Made by a program: the position numbers and the translations under genes. From Streptomyces antarcticus (GTDB lineage Bacteria > Actinomycetota > Actinomycetes > Streptomycetales > Streptomycetaceae), in the NCBI RefSeq assembly GCF_026627255.1, contig NZ_JAPNLM010000036.1, positions 1 through 57,086 on the forward strand: DNA of 57,086 nucleotides, read 5' to 3'. This document shows, in pieces, positions 8,771-16,218 of this stretch (the first letter of the stretch is position 1; every line of letters starts with the position of its first letter). The notes under the pieces are model-generated. The model was not told the origin of the DNA and ran no database searches. It was given only the letters and a program-made list of their open reading frames with translations.

Positions 8771-9047
8771 GGATCGGTACTCCGTACGGGCAGCAGGGCG
8801 GGAGGCAGGACACGGCGGTGCGGGGCGAGCGGGGGGGCCGCCTCCCCCGTCACCCGTACGGTCGTACCGAATCCCCCGCCCGCTCCGGCAATTCCCGCCG
8901 CGGCAACCGGGCCGCCGGTCGGGGCCCGTGCGCGGGCGCCGCCGGCCGGCCGGCGCGATGGCGGATCGTTTCGGCACAACGGCCCCCGTCACCCGGACGC
9001 GTGAGCCGCCGGATCCAGCCGGCCGGGCCGTACGGCAAGGTGGTCGG

Positions 9048-9470
9048 ATGCAGTTGCGCCGGGCCGTGCCCCTCTCCCTCGTCGCGCTCCTCGCGAGCGC
9101 CGGCTGTGTCTCCGTCGGCCCAGACTCCCCCGTTCCGGTACCGGGTTCCTTACCGCCCGTCGGCGCCCCCGACCGGCCGGCCGCGCCGTCGGCCCTGCCG
9201 CTGGGGGAGCTGCCCGCCCCGGCCGCGGACGATCCGCGCCCGGCCCCGGACGCGTCCGCCGGGCGGCCGCCCGCCAAGGCGGCCCGGCCCCTCCCCGGCA
9301 GGTCCGCGAAGCCGGCCGCGCCCCGGCGGGCCCGGCCGCCCGGGCCGACGACCCCCCACCCGCGCCGCAAGCAGGTGGCGCCGCCCGGCATGGACGAGTT
9401 GTGCGCGGCCGCGGACGGGACCGTGCCCCCGTCGGTCGTCGACCTGTGCCTGCGGGAGTACGGTCGCTGA
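9048..9470 (+). CDS. Small secreted lipoprotein of unknown function
   Basis: 140-residue protein. The signal sequence MQLRRAVPLSLVALLASAGC ends in a lipobox with Cys20, so lipidation and anchoring on the outer membrane face are predicted. The middle (about 25-110) is a Pro/Ala/Arg-rich disordered stalk. The last 30 residues are more structured, with two Cys (MDELCAAADGTVPPSVVDLC) that may form a disulphide. The start at 9048 is the only one compatible with the signal sequence. It precedes the P-loop protein by about 145 bases on the same strand. No family recognised. Confidence 0.75.
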   Translation: MQLRRAVPLSLVALLASAGCVSVGPDSPVPVPGSLPPVGAPDRPAAPSALPLGELPAPAADDPRPAPDASAGRPPAKAARPLPGRSAKPAAPRRARPPGPTTPHPRRKQVAPPGMDELCAAADGTVPPSVVDLCLREYGR

Positions 9471-9615
9471 CCGGGGCGGGTGCCGCGGGCCGCACCCCTC
9501 CCGGCACGGTGGACCGGCGCCCACGGCCACCGCTCGGCCGGACCCGACTGACCGGCCGACCGGCCGACCGACCGACCGGCGACGGGACTCCGACGACACG
9601 ATCTAGGCTGCCGGG

Positions 9616-10146
9616 ATGCGACGCGTGCTGGTGGTCGGGATCAGCGGGGCCGGGAAGTCCACCATGGCCCGGGCCCTGGAGGGACGGCTCGGGCTGCCGT
9701 TCCACGAGCTGGACGCGCTGCACTTCAGCGGTCCCGGGTGGGCGGTGAGCCCCACCTTCGCCGAGGACACCGCGCGGCTGGCGGGCACCGAGCGGTGGGT
9801 CTTCGACTCGCTCGGCTACCCGGACGTCCGTGACCTGCTGTGGGAGCGGGCCGACACCGTCGTCTGGCTGGACCACCCCCGGCACGTCGTCATGCGACGG
9901 GTGCTGCTCCGCTCGCTGCACCGGAGCCTGACGCGCGAGCGACTGTTCGGCGGGAACCGGGAGTCCTGGCGGGAATGGCTGCGCGCCGACCACCCCGCGT
10001 GGTGGGCCTGGCGGCAGTACGGGCCGCGCCGCGCCGAGATCCTGCGCCGGTCCGGCGACCCGCGGTTCGCCCCGCTGGAGCTCGTCCGGCTCCGGTCGCC
10101 CCGCGCGGCCGAGGCCTGGCTGCGGGAGCCGGGCGGAGCCGCGTAA
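9616..10146 (+). CDS. P-loop NTPase of the adenylate-kinase/topology-modulation (FlaR-like) type
   Basis: 176-residue cytoplasmic P-loop protein. The Walker A motif GISGAGKST is at 8-16. The following FHELDALHFSGPGW is typical of the small kinase family annotated as DNA topology modulation protein FlaR or adenylate kinase-like. VVWLDHPRHVVMRRVLLRSL resembles the Walker B/lid region, and RERLFGGNRESWREWL is the conserved Arg-rich segment. A nucleotide or small-molecule phosphotransferase is likely, with the acceptor unknown. The start at 9616 lies in a TAGGCTGCCGGGATG context with only a weak ribosome site. Downstream it converges with a small membrane protein gene at 10174. Confidence 0.82.
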   Translation: MRRVLVVGISGAGKSTMARALEGRLGLPFHELDALHFSGPGWAVSPTFAEDTARLAGTERWVFDSLGYPDVRDLLWERADTVVWLDHPRHVVMRRVLLRSLHRSLTRERLFGGNRESWREWLRADHPAWWAWRQYGPRRAEILRRSGDPRFAPLELVRLRSPRAAEAWLREPGGAA

Positions 10147-10173
10147 CACGGCCGGGGCCGCGTCGGGGACGGG

Positions 10174-10470
10174 TCAGGGGCGACGGCCGCAGACCCGGGC
10201 GCAGCGCAGGGCCGTGTCGCGGCGGGCGGTGCGCAGGCGGCGCACGGTGTCGTGTCCGCGGCGGCGCCACTCGGCCCGGGGCAGGCCGGCCCGCTGCCCA
10301 CCGCCGGTGATGAGGGCGTTGACGGGGGTCATCGGGTCGGCGGCCAGGCCCTTGGCGAGCAGGACGCCGATCACGAGCGGCACCAAGGCAACGGCCAGGG
10401 CGGAACCGGCGGTGGTCACGTGTCGCAGGTGCGGGCGGGGCGTCGTGCCGTGCGGGGCCTCGGAAGTCAT
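10174..10470 (-). CDS. Small membrane protein, hypothetical
   Basis: 98 residues starting MTSEAPHGTT. One clear hydrophobic helix lies at about 24-45 (ALAVALVPLVIGVLLAKGLA), followed by a strongly basic Arg-rich C-terminal half with two Cys (ALRCARVCGRRP), so the positive-inside rule puts the tail in the cytoplasm. It has coding-like GC3 and a start at 10470. No family recognised. It is divergent from the next hypothetical gene and convergent with the P-loop protein. Confidence 0.55.
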   Translation of the reverse strand: MTSEAPHGTTPRPHLRHVTTAGSALAVALVPLVIGVLLAKGLAADPMTPVNALITGGGQRAGLPRAEWRRRGHDTVRRLRTARRDTALRCARVCGRRP

Positions 10471-10567
10471 GGCCCCATTCGACCATCGGGGGCGCGGCGG
10501 GGAATCGGGGCGGATACTCAGGCCGTTGGGCATGAGGTACTCAGACAGCGGGGCGGGGTGGTGGGTG

Positions 10568-11053
10568 ATGGCGGTACCCGGGCAGGGCTTCGAGCCCGCG
10601 ACGGGCGACGAACGGGAGCCGCCGTCCGGTCCGGTGCCGCCGTCCGGATCGGTGCCGCCGTCCGGGCGGGAGCGCGAGCTCCGCACGGCGTACGAGGGGA
10701 TGTTGCAGATCCGCCGTCTGGTCAACGGGCCGGCGGGGGCGGCGGTTCCCGCGCCGTGGGAGGTACGGCAGCCCGCGCGCGCGGTGGCTCTCGCGCTGGA
10801 GGCGGCGGGGTTCGCGCCGTCGGCGGTGGACGCGGAGGGCCGGCGGACACGGACCGGCTACCGGGTGGCCGACGGAGCCGAACCGGGGCGGGCGGAGGTG
10901 ACCTGGCCCGGCCCGCCGGGCGGGGGCGCCGCCGAGGAGGAGCAGGAGCGGCTCACGGCCTGCGCGGGCGTGCTGGAGGGGCTCGGGTGGGTGTGCCTGC
11001 TCTACCGGGGCCCCCGGAGGCGCCGGTTCCTGGAGGTGGAACCCCCGCGCTGA
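10568..11053 (+). CDS. Hypothetical cytoplasmic protein
   Basis: About 161 residues from ATG 10568 (an upstream in-frame ATG at 10532 would add 12). After a Pro/Gly/Ser-rich lead (about 1-40), a compact domain begins at ERELRTAYEGMLQIRRLVNG and continues through QPARAVALALEAAGFAPSAV to LTACAGVLEGLGWVCLLYRG and RRRFLEVEPP. This pattern, an early helix and a late beta-rich end, resembles small conserved Streptomyces proteins of unknown role. No transmembrane helix or catalytic motif is seen. It ends 167 bases before the S24/S26-like ORF in a gap of degenerate Cys/Arg-like repeats. Confidence 0.6.
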   Translation: MAVPGQGFEPATGDEREPPSGPVPPSGSVPPSGRERELRTAYEGMLQIRRLVNGPAGAAVPAPWEVRQPARAVALALEAAGFAPSAVDAEGRRTRTGYRVADGAEPGRAEVTWPGPPGGGAAEEEQERLTACAGVLEGLGWVCLLYRGPRRRRFLEVEPPR

Positions 11054-11220
11054 CCCCGGCCCCCGGCGGGCTCCCCGCCTGACTGCCCGGCTGCCCGGCT
11101 GCCTGCACAGCCGCCCGACTACCCGCCTGCCCGACCACGCGCCCACCCGACCGCGCGCCGGGCTGTCCGGCGGCCGAAATTCGCTACCCGCTGCCGGGAC
11201 CGTACGGGCACAATCGCCCG

Positions 11221-11847
11221 GTGGGCATGCTCGAAGCGGCGGCGGAACGCATCGGCCGGGGCGAGACCGTGGAGTTCCGGCCGACGGGCGGGTCCATGGT
11301 GCCGCTGATCCGCAGCGGGCAGCGGGTCCGCGTCGCACCGGCCGATCCGGTGCTGGTCGAGGCCGGGGACATCGTCCTGGCGCGCGTGCGCGGGACCGTG
11401 TACCTGCACCTGGTCTCGGCGGTGGACGCCTCGCGCGGGCGGGTGCGGATCAGCAACAACCGGGGCCGCGTCAACGGCTGGACCGGCCACGACCGGGTGT
11501 TCGGCATCTGCCTCGCCGTGGACGGCGTCGAGCGCTCCGGCGCCGCCGCCAAGGCACGTAAGGCCGGGCCCACGGACCCGGGCGGCACCACAGGCACCAC
11601 AGGCACCACAGCACCCAGGCCGCGCCGCGGCCGTCCGTTCTCCCCTTCGTCTCGGCCGACGGGCGCCTCGAGCTGCTGCCGCTGCTTCCCGCACACGCCG
11701 CCGAGATGGCGTCCGTCCTGGCCGACCCGGCCCTGCACGCCTTCACCGGTGGTGCTCCCCTCGGGCCCGACGCGCTCCGCGCCCGGTACGAACGGCTCGC
11801 CGCCGGTTCTCCCGATCCCTCGGCCGTGTGGCTCAACTGGGTGCTGA
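11221..11847 (+). CDS. S24/S26-like peptidase-fold protein, running out of frame into the GNAT gene
   Basis: Starts at GTG 11221 (ATG at 11227 also possible). Residues 1-105 resemble the S24/S26 (LexA/signal-peptidase) beta-fold: FRPTGGSMVPLIRSGQRV carries the Gly-Ser-Met of the nucleophile site, DIVLARVRGTVYLHLV follows, and NNRGRVNGWTGHDRVFG is in the place of the second conserved box. No clear catalytic Lys follows, so activity is doubtful. After about residue 110 a Gly-Thr-Thr repeat leads into low-complexity sequence to a stop at 11847. That tail is out of frame with GNAT-like coding on the same strand, so the true gene may end near 11570 or may be one fused gene broken by a frameshift. 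Confidence 0.6.
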   Translation: MGMLEAAAERIGRGETVEFRPTGGSMVPLIRSGQRVRVAPADPVLVEAGDIVLARVRGTVYLHLVSAVDASRGRVRISNNRGRVNGWTGHDRVFGICLAVDGVERSGAAAKARKAGPTDPGGTTGTTGTTAPRPRRGRPFSPSSRPTGASSCCRCFPHTPPRWRPSWPTRPCTPSPVVLPSGPTRSAPGTNGSPPVLPIPRPCGSTGC

Positions 11848-12161
11848 GGCTGCGTACGGAGGGATGCCTCATCGGCACCGTCCAGGCCACGATCACCCCG
11901 GCGCGGGACGTCGCCGAGGTCGCCTGGGTCGTCGGTACCCCCTGGCAGGGCCGCGGACTGGCCACCGGGGCGGCCCGCGCGCTCGCCGCGTGGCTGCGGG
12001 ACGTACCGGTGGGCCGTCTGGTCGCGCACGTCCATCCCGGTCACGCCGCGTCGGCGGCGGTCGCCGCCGCCTGCGGGCTGCGGCAGACCCCGTACCGGCA
12101 GGACGGCGAGGTCCGCTGGGAGTCGACCGGCGGGGGCCGGACCGGTGTCGGTTCGGGGTGA
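11706..12161 (+). CDS. GNAT-family N-acetyltransferase (5' end apparently out of frame with upstream ORF)
   Basis: GCN5-related acetyltransferase using acetyl-CoA. The C-terminal core is good: LIGTVQATITPARDVAEVAW for beta4, VGTPWQGRGLATGAARALAA with the Q/RxxGxG/A pyrophosphate loop, then LVAHVHPGHAASAAVAAACG (beta5/alpha4). The first ATG is 11706, but homology-like sequence in the same frame begins earlier (VLPFVSADGRLELLPLLPAH). No ATG, GTG or TTG occurs there before an in-frame TAA at 11559. Either the N-terminus is lost or the gene is the second half of an S24/S26-GNAT fusion joined by a frameshift around 11562-11640. The amine substrate is unknown. Confidence 0.7.
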   Translation: MASVLADPALHAFTGGAPLGPDALRARYERLAAGSPDPSAVWLNWVLRLRTEGCLIGTVQATITPARDVAEVAWVVGTPWQGRGLATGAARALAAWLRDVPVGRLVAHVHPGHAASAAVAAACGLRQTPYRQDGEVRWESTGGGRTGVGSG

Positions 12162-12345
12162 GCAGGATCGACCCGCGTGTCCCCGAGTGCGCGGGCCCGA
12201 TCACGTACGTCACCTCGCGGTCGCCGCGCGGCCCGAACACGGCAGCGTGCGTGCCCCGCCCCTTCACCGTCGGCCAGTACGGTGCGCGGCAGTACGGCGG
12301 GATCGTGGCGCAACGTCGCCCGGTGCGTGTCGAAGCCGTCCGGCG

Positions 12346-13308
12346 TCAGCGGTACCGGTCGGCGACGGCCGCCGCCGTCTCGGCGACCGCGCGGCGCAGC
12401 TCGGGCGGGCCCAGGACCTCGGCCTCGACGCCCAGCCGGAGCAGATCGCCGACCGCGACGGCCCGGGACTCGACGGGTAGATGGAGCCGTACCCAGCCCC
12501 GCTCGTCGGCCGGTTCGGCCTCGGCGAGCGCTCGCACACCCGCGGACCCGAACCACATCGGCAGCAGCTTCCGGCCCCGGGGGGAGAGGCGCAGTTCGGC
12601 GGTCTCCTGGTGCAGCGCCTCGGTGAGGCGGCCGGTGGACCGGCGCCAGTACGCGGCGAGGTCGAACCCGACGGGCCGTTCGAATGCGTCGTCCGTGGTG
12701 TCCACGGCCAGGAACCGGGCCACCCGGTAGGTCCGTACGGTGCCCTCGGCCTCGGCGACGAGGTACCAGATGCCGCCCTTGACGACGAGCCCGAGGGGGC
12801 GCAGCACGCGGTGCACCTCGCCGCTCCAGCGGCGGTAGTGGGTCCGCAGCACCCGCTGGTCCCAGACGGCCTGGGCGATCCGCGCGAGGTGCGGTACGGG
12901 CTCGGCGTCCCGGAACCAGGCGGGTGCGTCGAGGTGGAAGCGGTCCTGGAGGTGGCGGACCCGGCCGGCGAGGGCCGCCGGGAGCGCCGCCTGGAGTTTC
13001 AGCTGGGCGGCGGCCAGGTCGGCGCCGAAGCCGAGGTCCCGGGCCGGCCCCGGTGCTCCGGCGAGGAAGAGCGAGCCCGCCTGAGCATCGGTGAGACCGG
13101 TGAGGCGGGTGCGGTAGCCGTCCGCGAGCCGGTAGCCGCCGGCGGGGCCGCGGTCGGCGTGTACGGGGACGCCGGAGGCGCCGAGGGCCTCGATGTCCCG
13201 GTAGACGGTGCGGACGGACACCTCCAGCTCGGCGGCGAGCTGGGGCGCGGTCATGTGGCCGCGGTTCTGCAGCAGGAGGAGGAGGGTGAGGAGCCGGTCG
13301 GCGCGCAT
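12346..13308 (-). CDS. WYL-domain transcriptional regulator (YafY/DeoR-like HTH)
   Basis: 320-residue regulator. The N-terminal winged HTH_11 (about 1-55: LLTLLLLLQNRG, APQLAAELEVSVRTVYRDIE) is followed by a linker, the WYL ligand-sensing domain (about 140-215: LRTHYRRWSGEVHRVLRPLG, KGGIWYLVAEAEG) and a WCX C-terminal extension. The start at 13308 is ATG. It is divergent from the DUF3224 gene, and a perfect 17-bp-arm palindrome lies midway at 13411-13449, the obvious operator for autoregulation and control of the neighbour. WYL proteins often sense nucleic-acid or small ligands; the ligand here is unknown. Confidence 0.9.
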   Translation of the reverse strand: MRADRLLTLLLLLQNRGHMTAPQLAAELEVSVRTVYRDIEALGASGVPVHADRGPAGGYRLADGYRTRLTGLTDAQAGSLFLAGAPGPARDLGFGADLAAAQLKLQAALPAALAGRVRHLQDRFHLDAPAWFRDAEPVPHLARIAQAVWDQRVLRTHYRRWSGEVHRVLRPLGLVVKGGIWYLVAEAEGTVRTYRVARFLAVDTTDDAFERPVGFDLAAYWRRSTGRLTEALHQETAELRLSPRGRKLLPMWFGSAGVRALAEAEPADERGWVRLHLPVESRAVAVGDLLRLGVEAEVLGPPELRRAVAETAAAVADRYR

Positions 13309-13410
13309 GGCGTCATTGTCGCCGCACCGCCCGGCCGTACTGCCCCGCCGTACCCGTCGGCCGTGCCCGCAACCGTCCGCACCTGTCCGCCGTACCGCCC
13401 CGCCGTACCC

Positions 13411-13449
13411 GCCAGCCGTACCTGACAGGAGGTGTCAGGTACGGCTGGC
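13411..13449. promoter_or_regulatory. Perfect palindrome, predicted WYL-regulator operator
   Basis: Arms GCCAGCCGTACCTGACA (13411-13427) and its exact complement (13433-13449) flank the 5-base centre GGAGG. It sits about 100 bases from each start codon of the divergent WYL regulator and DUF3224 genes. The inner part TACCTGACA-N5-TGTCAGGTA looks like a dimer-binding operator. A transcription terminator is unlikely because no gene ends here. Confidence 0.7.
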
Positions 13450-13560
13450 AGCCTGTGGGCACCACCGGGTCGGCCCCCGGTCAGCCGCTGACCGGGCCTT
13501 GGTCGTCCCCCTGTTCAACTGCCGGGCGGAGCTGCCGTCCGGCCTGCCGAGAGGACCGCC

Positions 13561-14028
13561 ATGTCCACGTTCACCCCCGACCGGGCCCGGAGCCCGGAGC
13601 CATCGACCGCCTCCGTGGAGACCTCCTCCGTGGAGACCGCCGGCCGTTTCACGTACGCGGGCTGGGAGGAGCTTCCCGTCGGGTCCCCCGACGGCGCCCC
13701 GCGGCTCGCCCGCGCCCTCGTCACGAACACCTTCACCGGCGGTGTGGAGGCGTCCGGGACCAGTTGCGCGTACACGATCGCGTACACCGGGGAGAGCGTC
13801 GGCTCTTACACCGGCATGGAGCTGCTCTCCGGCAGCGTGGACGGCCGTAGGGGCTCGTTCGTCCTGGAGGAGTCCGGCACTTTCGACGCCGGCGGCACCA
13901 CCTGCCGTTTCGCGGTGGTCCCCGGCTCCGGCACCGGGGACCTGACCGGCCTCAGCGGGTCCGGCGGGTTCACCCACCGCCACGGGGAGGCTTCGGTCGC
14001 GTACGCCTTCAGCTACCGGCTGGGCTGA
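13561..14028 (+). CDS. DUF3224 domain-containing protein
   Basis: 155-residue small soluble protein of the DUF3224 (allene-oxide-cyclase-like beta-barrel) family. After a 30-residue variable lead the barrel strands are visible: FTYAGWEELPVGSPDGAPRL, LVTNTFTGGVEASGTSCAYT, GSYTGMELLSGSVDGRRGSF, and a Gly-rich end (GDLTGLSGSGGFTHRHGE). The start is ATG 13561. Typical members are 130-140 residues, so this is full length. It is divergent from a WYL regulator with a shared palindrome, so regulated expression is likely. Biochemical activity is unknown for the family. Confidence 0.88.
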   Translation: MSTFTPDRARSPEPSTASVETSSVETAGRFTYAGWEELPVGSPDGAPRLARALVTNTFTGGVEASGTSCAYTIAYTGESVGSYTGMELLSGSVDGRRGSFVLEESGTFDAGGTTCRFAVVPGSGTGDLTGLSGSGGFTHRHGEASVAYAFSYRLG

Positions 14029-14140
14029 GCGCGCCGCGGTCGTCCGGGTGGCGCGGCAGGCGCAGCGCGTTGGCGACCACCACGAGGGTGGAGCCCTCGT
14101 GGACGAGGACCGTGGGGCCGGTCCCCAGGCCCCGGGGGCC
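14009..14140 (-). pseudogene. P1B-type metal-transporting ATPase, C-terminal tail remnant
   Basis: On the minus strand the last about 40 codons read GLGTGPTVLVHEGSTLVVVA then NALRLPRHPDD to a TGA at 14009. HEGST-NALRL is the hallmark end of CopA/ZntA-type heavy-metal ATPases. Nothing of the phosphorylation, ATP-binding or transmembrane core remains; upstream is a 15-bp tandem repeat and then the sortase gene. It overlaps the 3' end of the DUF3224 gene by 20 bases. Confidence 0.65.
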
Positions 14141-14180
14141 GTACCGCGGCTGACGGACGCGCCTCCCGGGTCCCCGGCGC

Positions 14181-14270
14181 CGGGCCACGCGGCGCCGGGC
14201 CACGCGGTACCGGGCCACGCGGTACCGGGCCACGCGGCGCCGGGCTACGCGGCGCCGGGCTACGCGGTAC
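14181..14270. repeat. Six tandem 15-bp units
   Basis: Six consecutive 15-base copies of CGGGCCACGCGGCGC, with C/T at position 6 and GC/TA at positions 13-14, fill the gap between the ATPase tail remnant and the sortase gene. The last copies overlap the sortase stop codon at 14260-14262. Copy number could vary. Confidence 0.9.
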
Positions 14271-15027
14271 CCGTCATCTGGGCGAACACCACCACGTTGC
14301 TGTCGTAGTAGTTCTTCTTCGGGTCGAAGTCGCCGCCGCAGGTCACCAGGCGCAGGCCCGCGTGGTCGAGGTTCTTGTAGACCTCGAGCGTCGGGAACTC
14401 CGCCTTCGGGTACTCGGCGACCCTGTTCACCGTGAAGGTGACCGTCTTGTTGTCCTGCCTGGTCACCTTGATCGTGTCGCCGGCCTTCATCGTCTTCAGC
14501 TTCTCGAACACGGCCGAAGCGCCGTTCCAGGTGACGTGGCCCGCGATCACGGCCGGACCCTGGGATCCGGGGGTGGGGCCCGGCTCGTACCAGCCCGCGA
14601 GACCGGGGTCCTTCGGGGTCTCCATGGTTCCGTCCGCGTTCTGCCGGAGCGTCTCCAGGGAGCTGGAGACGCCGAGCGACGGGATCGAGATCTTCTGCGG
14701 CGCGGAGCGGGCGAGGGCGGGCTTGGCCTGGCCTCCTCCCGTACCCGTACCGCCGGACGCCCCGGCTCCGGGTGACGCGCCGGGGCCGCCCGGGGACACC
14801 TCCCCGGCGGGGGTGTCCGCGCCGCCGGCGGCCGGCGCCCCGCCCGGCTGGGCCTGTCCCTGGGGGGCCTGCCCCTGCGGGGTGGAGGGGGCCGCCGGGT
14901 CCTGGCCGGAGCATCCCGCGAGGAGCAGCGCGGCGAGGGCGGTGGCGGCCAGGGGGCCCGCGGCCCGGCGGCGGGGCCGCGCGGTGGACGCGCCGGGCTC
15001 GGTGACGCGGGTCGGGGCCGGCTTCAC
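14260..15027 (-). CDS. Class F sortase, lipoprotein-type signal
   Basis: 255-residue sortase. An N-terminal Arg-rich stretch and hydrophobic segment ending LLLAGCS (Cys39 in a lipobox) suggest membrane anchoring as a lipoprotein. A Pro/Gly/Ala-rich stalk (about 40-105) and the sortase barrel follow. Catalytic His164 is in VIAGHVTW and Cys230 in LRLVTCGGDFD. The usual Arg two to three residues before the final NVVVFA strand is not evident (NYYDSNVVVFA). The start GTG at 15027 overlaps the stop of the upstream CHRD gene as GTGA, which indicates translational coupling. It probably processes its neighbour or another wall protein. Confidence 0.9.
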   Translation of the reverse strand: MKPAPTRVTEPGASTARPRRRAAGPLAATALAALLLAGCSGQDPAAPSTPQGQAPQGQAQPGGAPAAGGADTPAGEVSPGGPGASPGAGASGGTGTGGGQAKPALARSAPQKISIPSLGVSSSLETLRQNADGTMETPKDPGLAGWYEPGPTPGSQGPAVIAGHVTWNGASAVFEKLKTMKAGDTIKVTRQDNKTVTFTVNRVAEYPKAEFPTLEVYKNLDHAGLRLVTCGGDFDPKKNYYDSNVVVFAQMTGTA

Positions 15028-15848
15028 GCGGCGCCGCCCGTACGGTCCCTGCGGACGGGGACGGCGGTGACCCGCCTCCGTGCGGCCGTCACCGCGCCGA
15101 CCGCCGCCACGGACAGGGCGATGGCCGCCCCGGCCATCGTCGCCGTCGGCGCCGACGCGCCCTGCGGGGCGGAGCCGCCCGTCTCGATGCCGCCGACCGG
15201 GATGGAGCCCACGGCCGCCCCCTTGACCTCTCCGCAGTTGGTCGGAGCCGTGGCCTCCTGGGGGAGCTTCGGGTCGAGCTCGCTCTTCCCGGCTCCCTCG
15301 AAGTCGTACTTGTCGTTGTTGTTGCGGTCGATCCCGTGCTGCACGACGTGCAGGTCCTTGATGCTGTCGACCACGTCCTGCCCGACGGGGATCGTCCGCT
15401 TGTAGGAGACCTTTCCCTGCTTGTCGGCGACGGGCATGCGGTCCACGGCGAGACCGCTGGCCGCCTCGGTGCTCCCGGACGTGGTGAGGGAGATGTTGAT
15501 GTCGCCGTAGTCGACCGTGGCCTCGGTGTTGCTGAGGATCCCGTCGCCGTCGGTGTCATCGCTGGCGTCGGGGCAATGGAAGTCGTGGGCCTTGGTGGAG
15601 CCGTGCAGGTGCTGGGCCGACGGCTGTCCGGGCACCATGCCCTCGGACTCGATCTGCACGGTGAGCTGCCTGCCCTTGAGGCTGAGCATGACGGTCCCCC
15701 GGGCACCGGAGCCGTTCAGCTGCGCCAGGTCGATCTGGTACGCCTTCCCGCCGTCCGCGAGAGCTGGGCCGGAGAGGCCGACGGTCAGGAACACGGCGGC
15801 GGGTACGGCGGCGAGTGCCACGAGGCGGCCGGTGCGCTTGGCTATCAC
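15024..15848 (-). CDS. CHRD domain-containing exported protein with C-terminal TM
   Basis: 274 residues. The signal peptide is 1-31 (VALAAVPAAVFLTVGLSG then ALA). A CHRD-like beta domain follows, with His-rich GQPSAQHLHGS and HDFHCPDASDDTDGDG; the latter and DRNNNDKYDFEG look like Asp/Asn metal-binding loops. The C-terminal region has IETGGSAPQG followed by a hydrophobic helix (about 235-258) and RRR, which resembles a degenerate sortase-sorting signal. The start is GTG 15848 with AGGAG seven bases upstream; the only other option is much longer and lacks a signal sequence. It is coupled to the class F sortase downstream, which may anchor it. Confidence 0.85.
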   Translation of the reverse strand: MIAKRTGRLVALAAVPAAVFLTVGLSGPALADGGKAYQIDLAQLNGSGARGTVMLSLKGRQLTVQIESEGMVPGQPSAQHLHGSTKAHDFHCPDASDDTDGDGILSNTEATVDYGDINISLTTSGSTEAASGLAVDRMPVADKQGKVSYKRTIPVGQDVVDSIKDLHVVQHGIDRNNNDKYDFEGAGKSELDPKLPQEATAPTNCGEVKGAAVGSIPVGGIETGGSAPQGASAPTATMAGAAIALSVAAVGAVTAARRRVTAVPVRRDRTGGAA

Positions 15849-16218
15849 ATTCGCTCCTGTTCCATGGATTCCCGGTATGGGAATCGCAGATCGTACGGGG
15901 TTGAAAAGAGTTCCCGAAGAGGGTCTCGCTCCTTCTTCGGGGCACCAACACCCTTGGATTGGTGCTTCTTTGAAGAATCTTCCGAATGCCTGACAGCCTG
16001 CGTCCCGGCCTGCGAGAACACTTCGGAACAGAGGATCGAAGAACGTTCCGGGCAGGCGGATGACAGCCTGCGCGGATGCCGCCGCACAAACGCTCGCGCA
16101 TGCGGAGCGAATTGAAGGGCGAATTGTTCGGGGCGCCCGGGGGTGCCGCGGCCACGCCGCGGTACCGGATATCAGGCGACCACACACGGGGCCCCTGCGG
16201 TGAATTCGAGGGGCGCCG
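15849..16218. other. Gene-free, lower-GC spacer upstream of the CHRD/sortase operon
   Basis: 370 bases of clearly lower GC than the flanks, without a convincing gene. It should contain the CHRD-sortase promoter. Two stem-loops are visible: GCACCAA/TTGGTGC at 15942-15965, and GGTGCCGCGG/CCGCGGTACC at 16142-16166 (one wobble pair). The second could terminate the minus-strand RIP-like gene that ends at 16219. Confidence 0.5.

Noticed and set aside
12162..12345. Possible gene remnant on the minus strand between GNAT and WYL genes
   Set aside because: Frames give Arg/Pro-rich sequence without consistent similarity to any family.
14181..14270. 15-bp repeats as a CRISPR array
   Set aside because: Direct tandem units without spacers and without cas genes.
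15885..15925. ECF sigma promoter (GGAAC ... CGT) upstream of the CHRD gene
   Set aside because: The GGAAC and CGTAC boxes are only 12 bases apart, too close for the usual 16-17 spacing.
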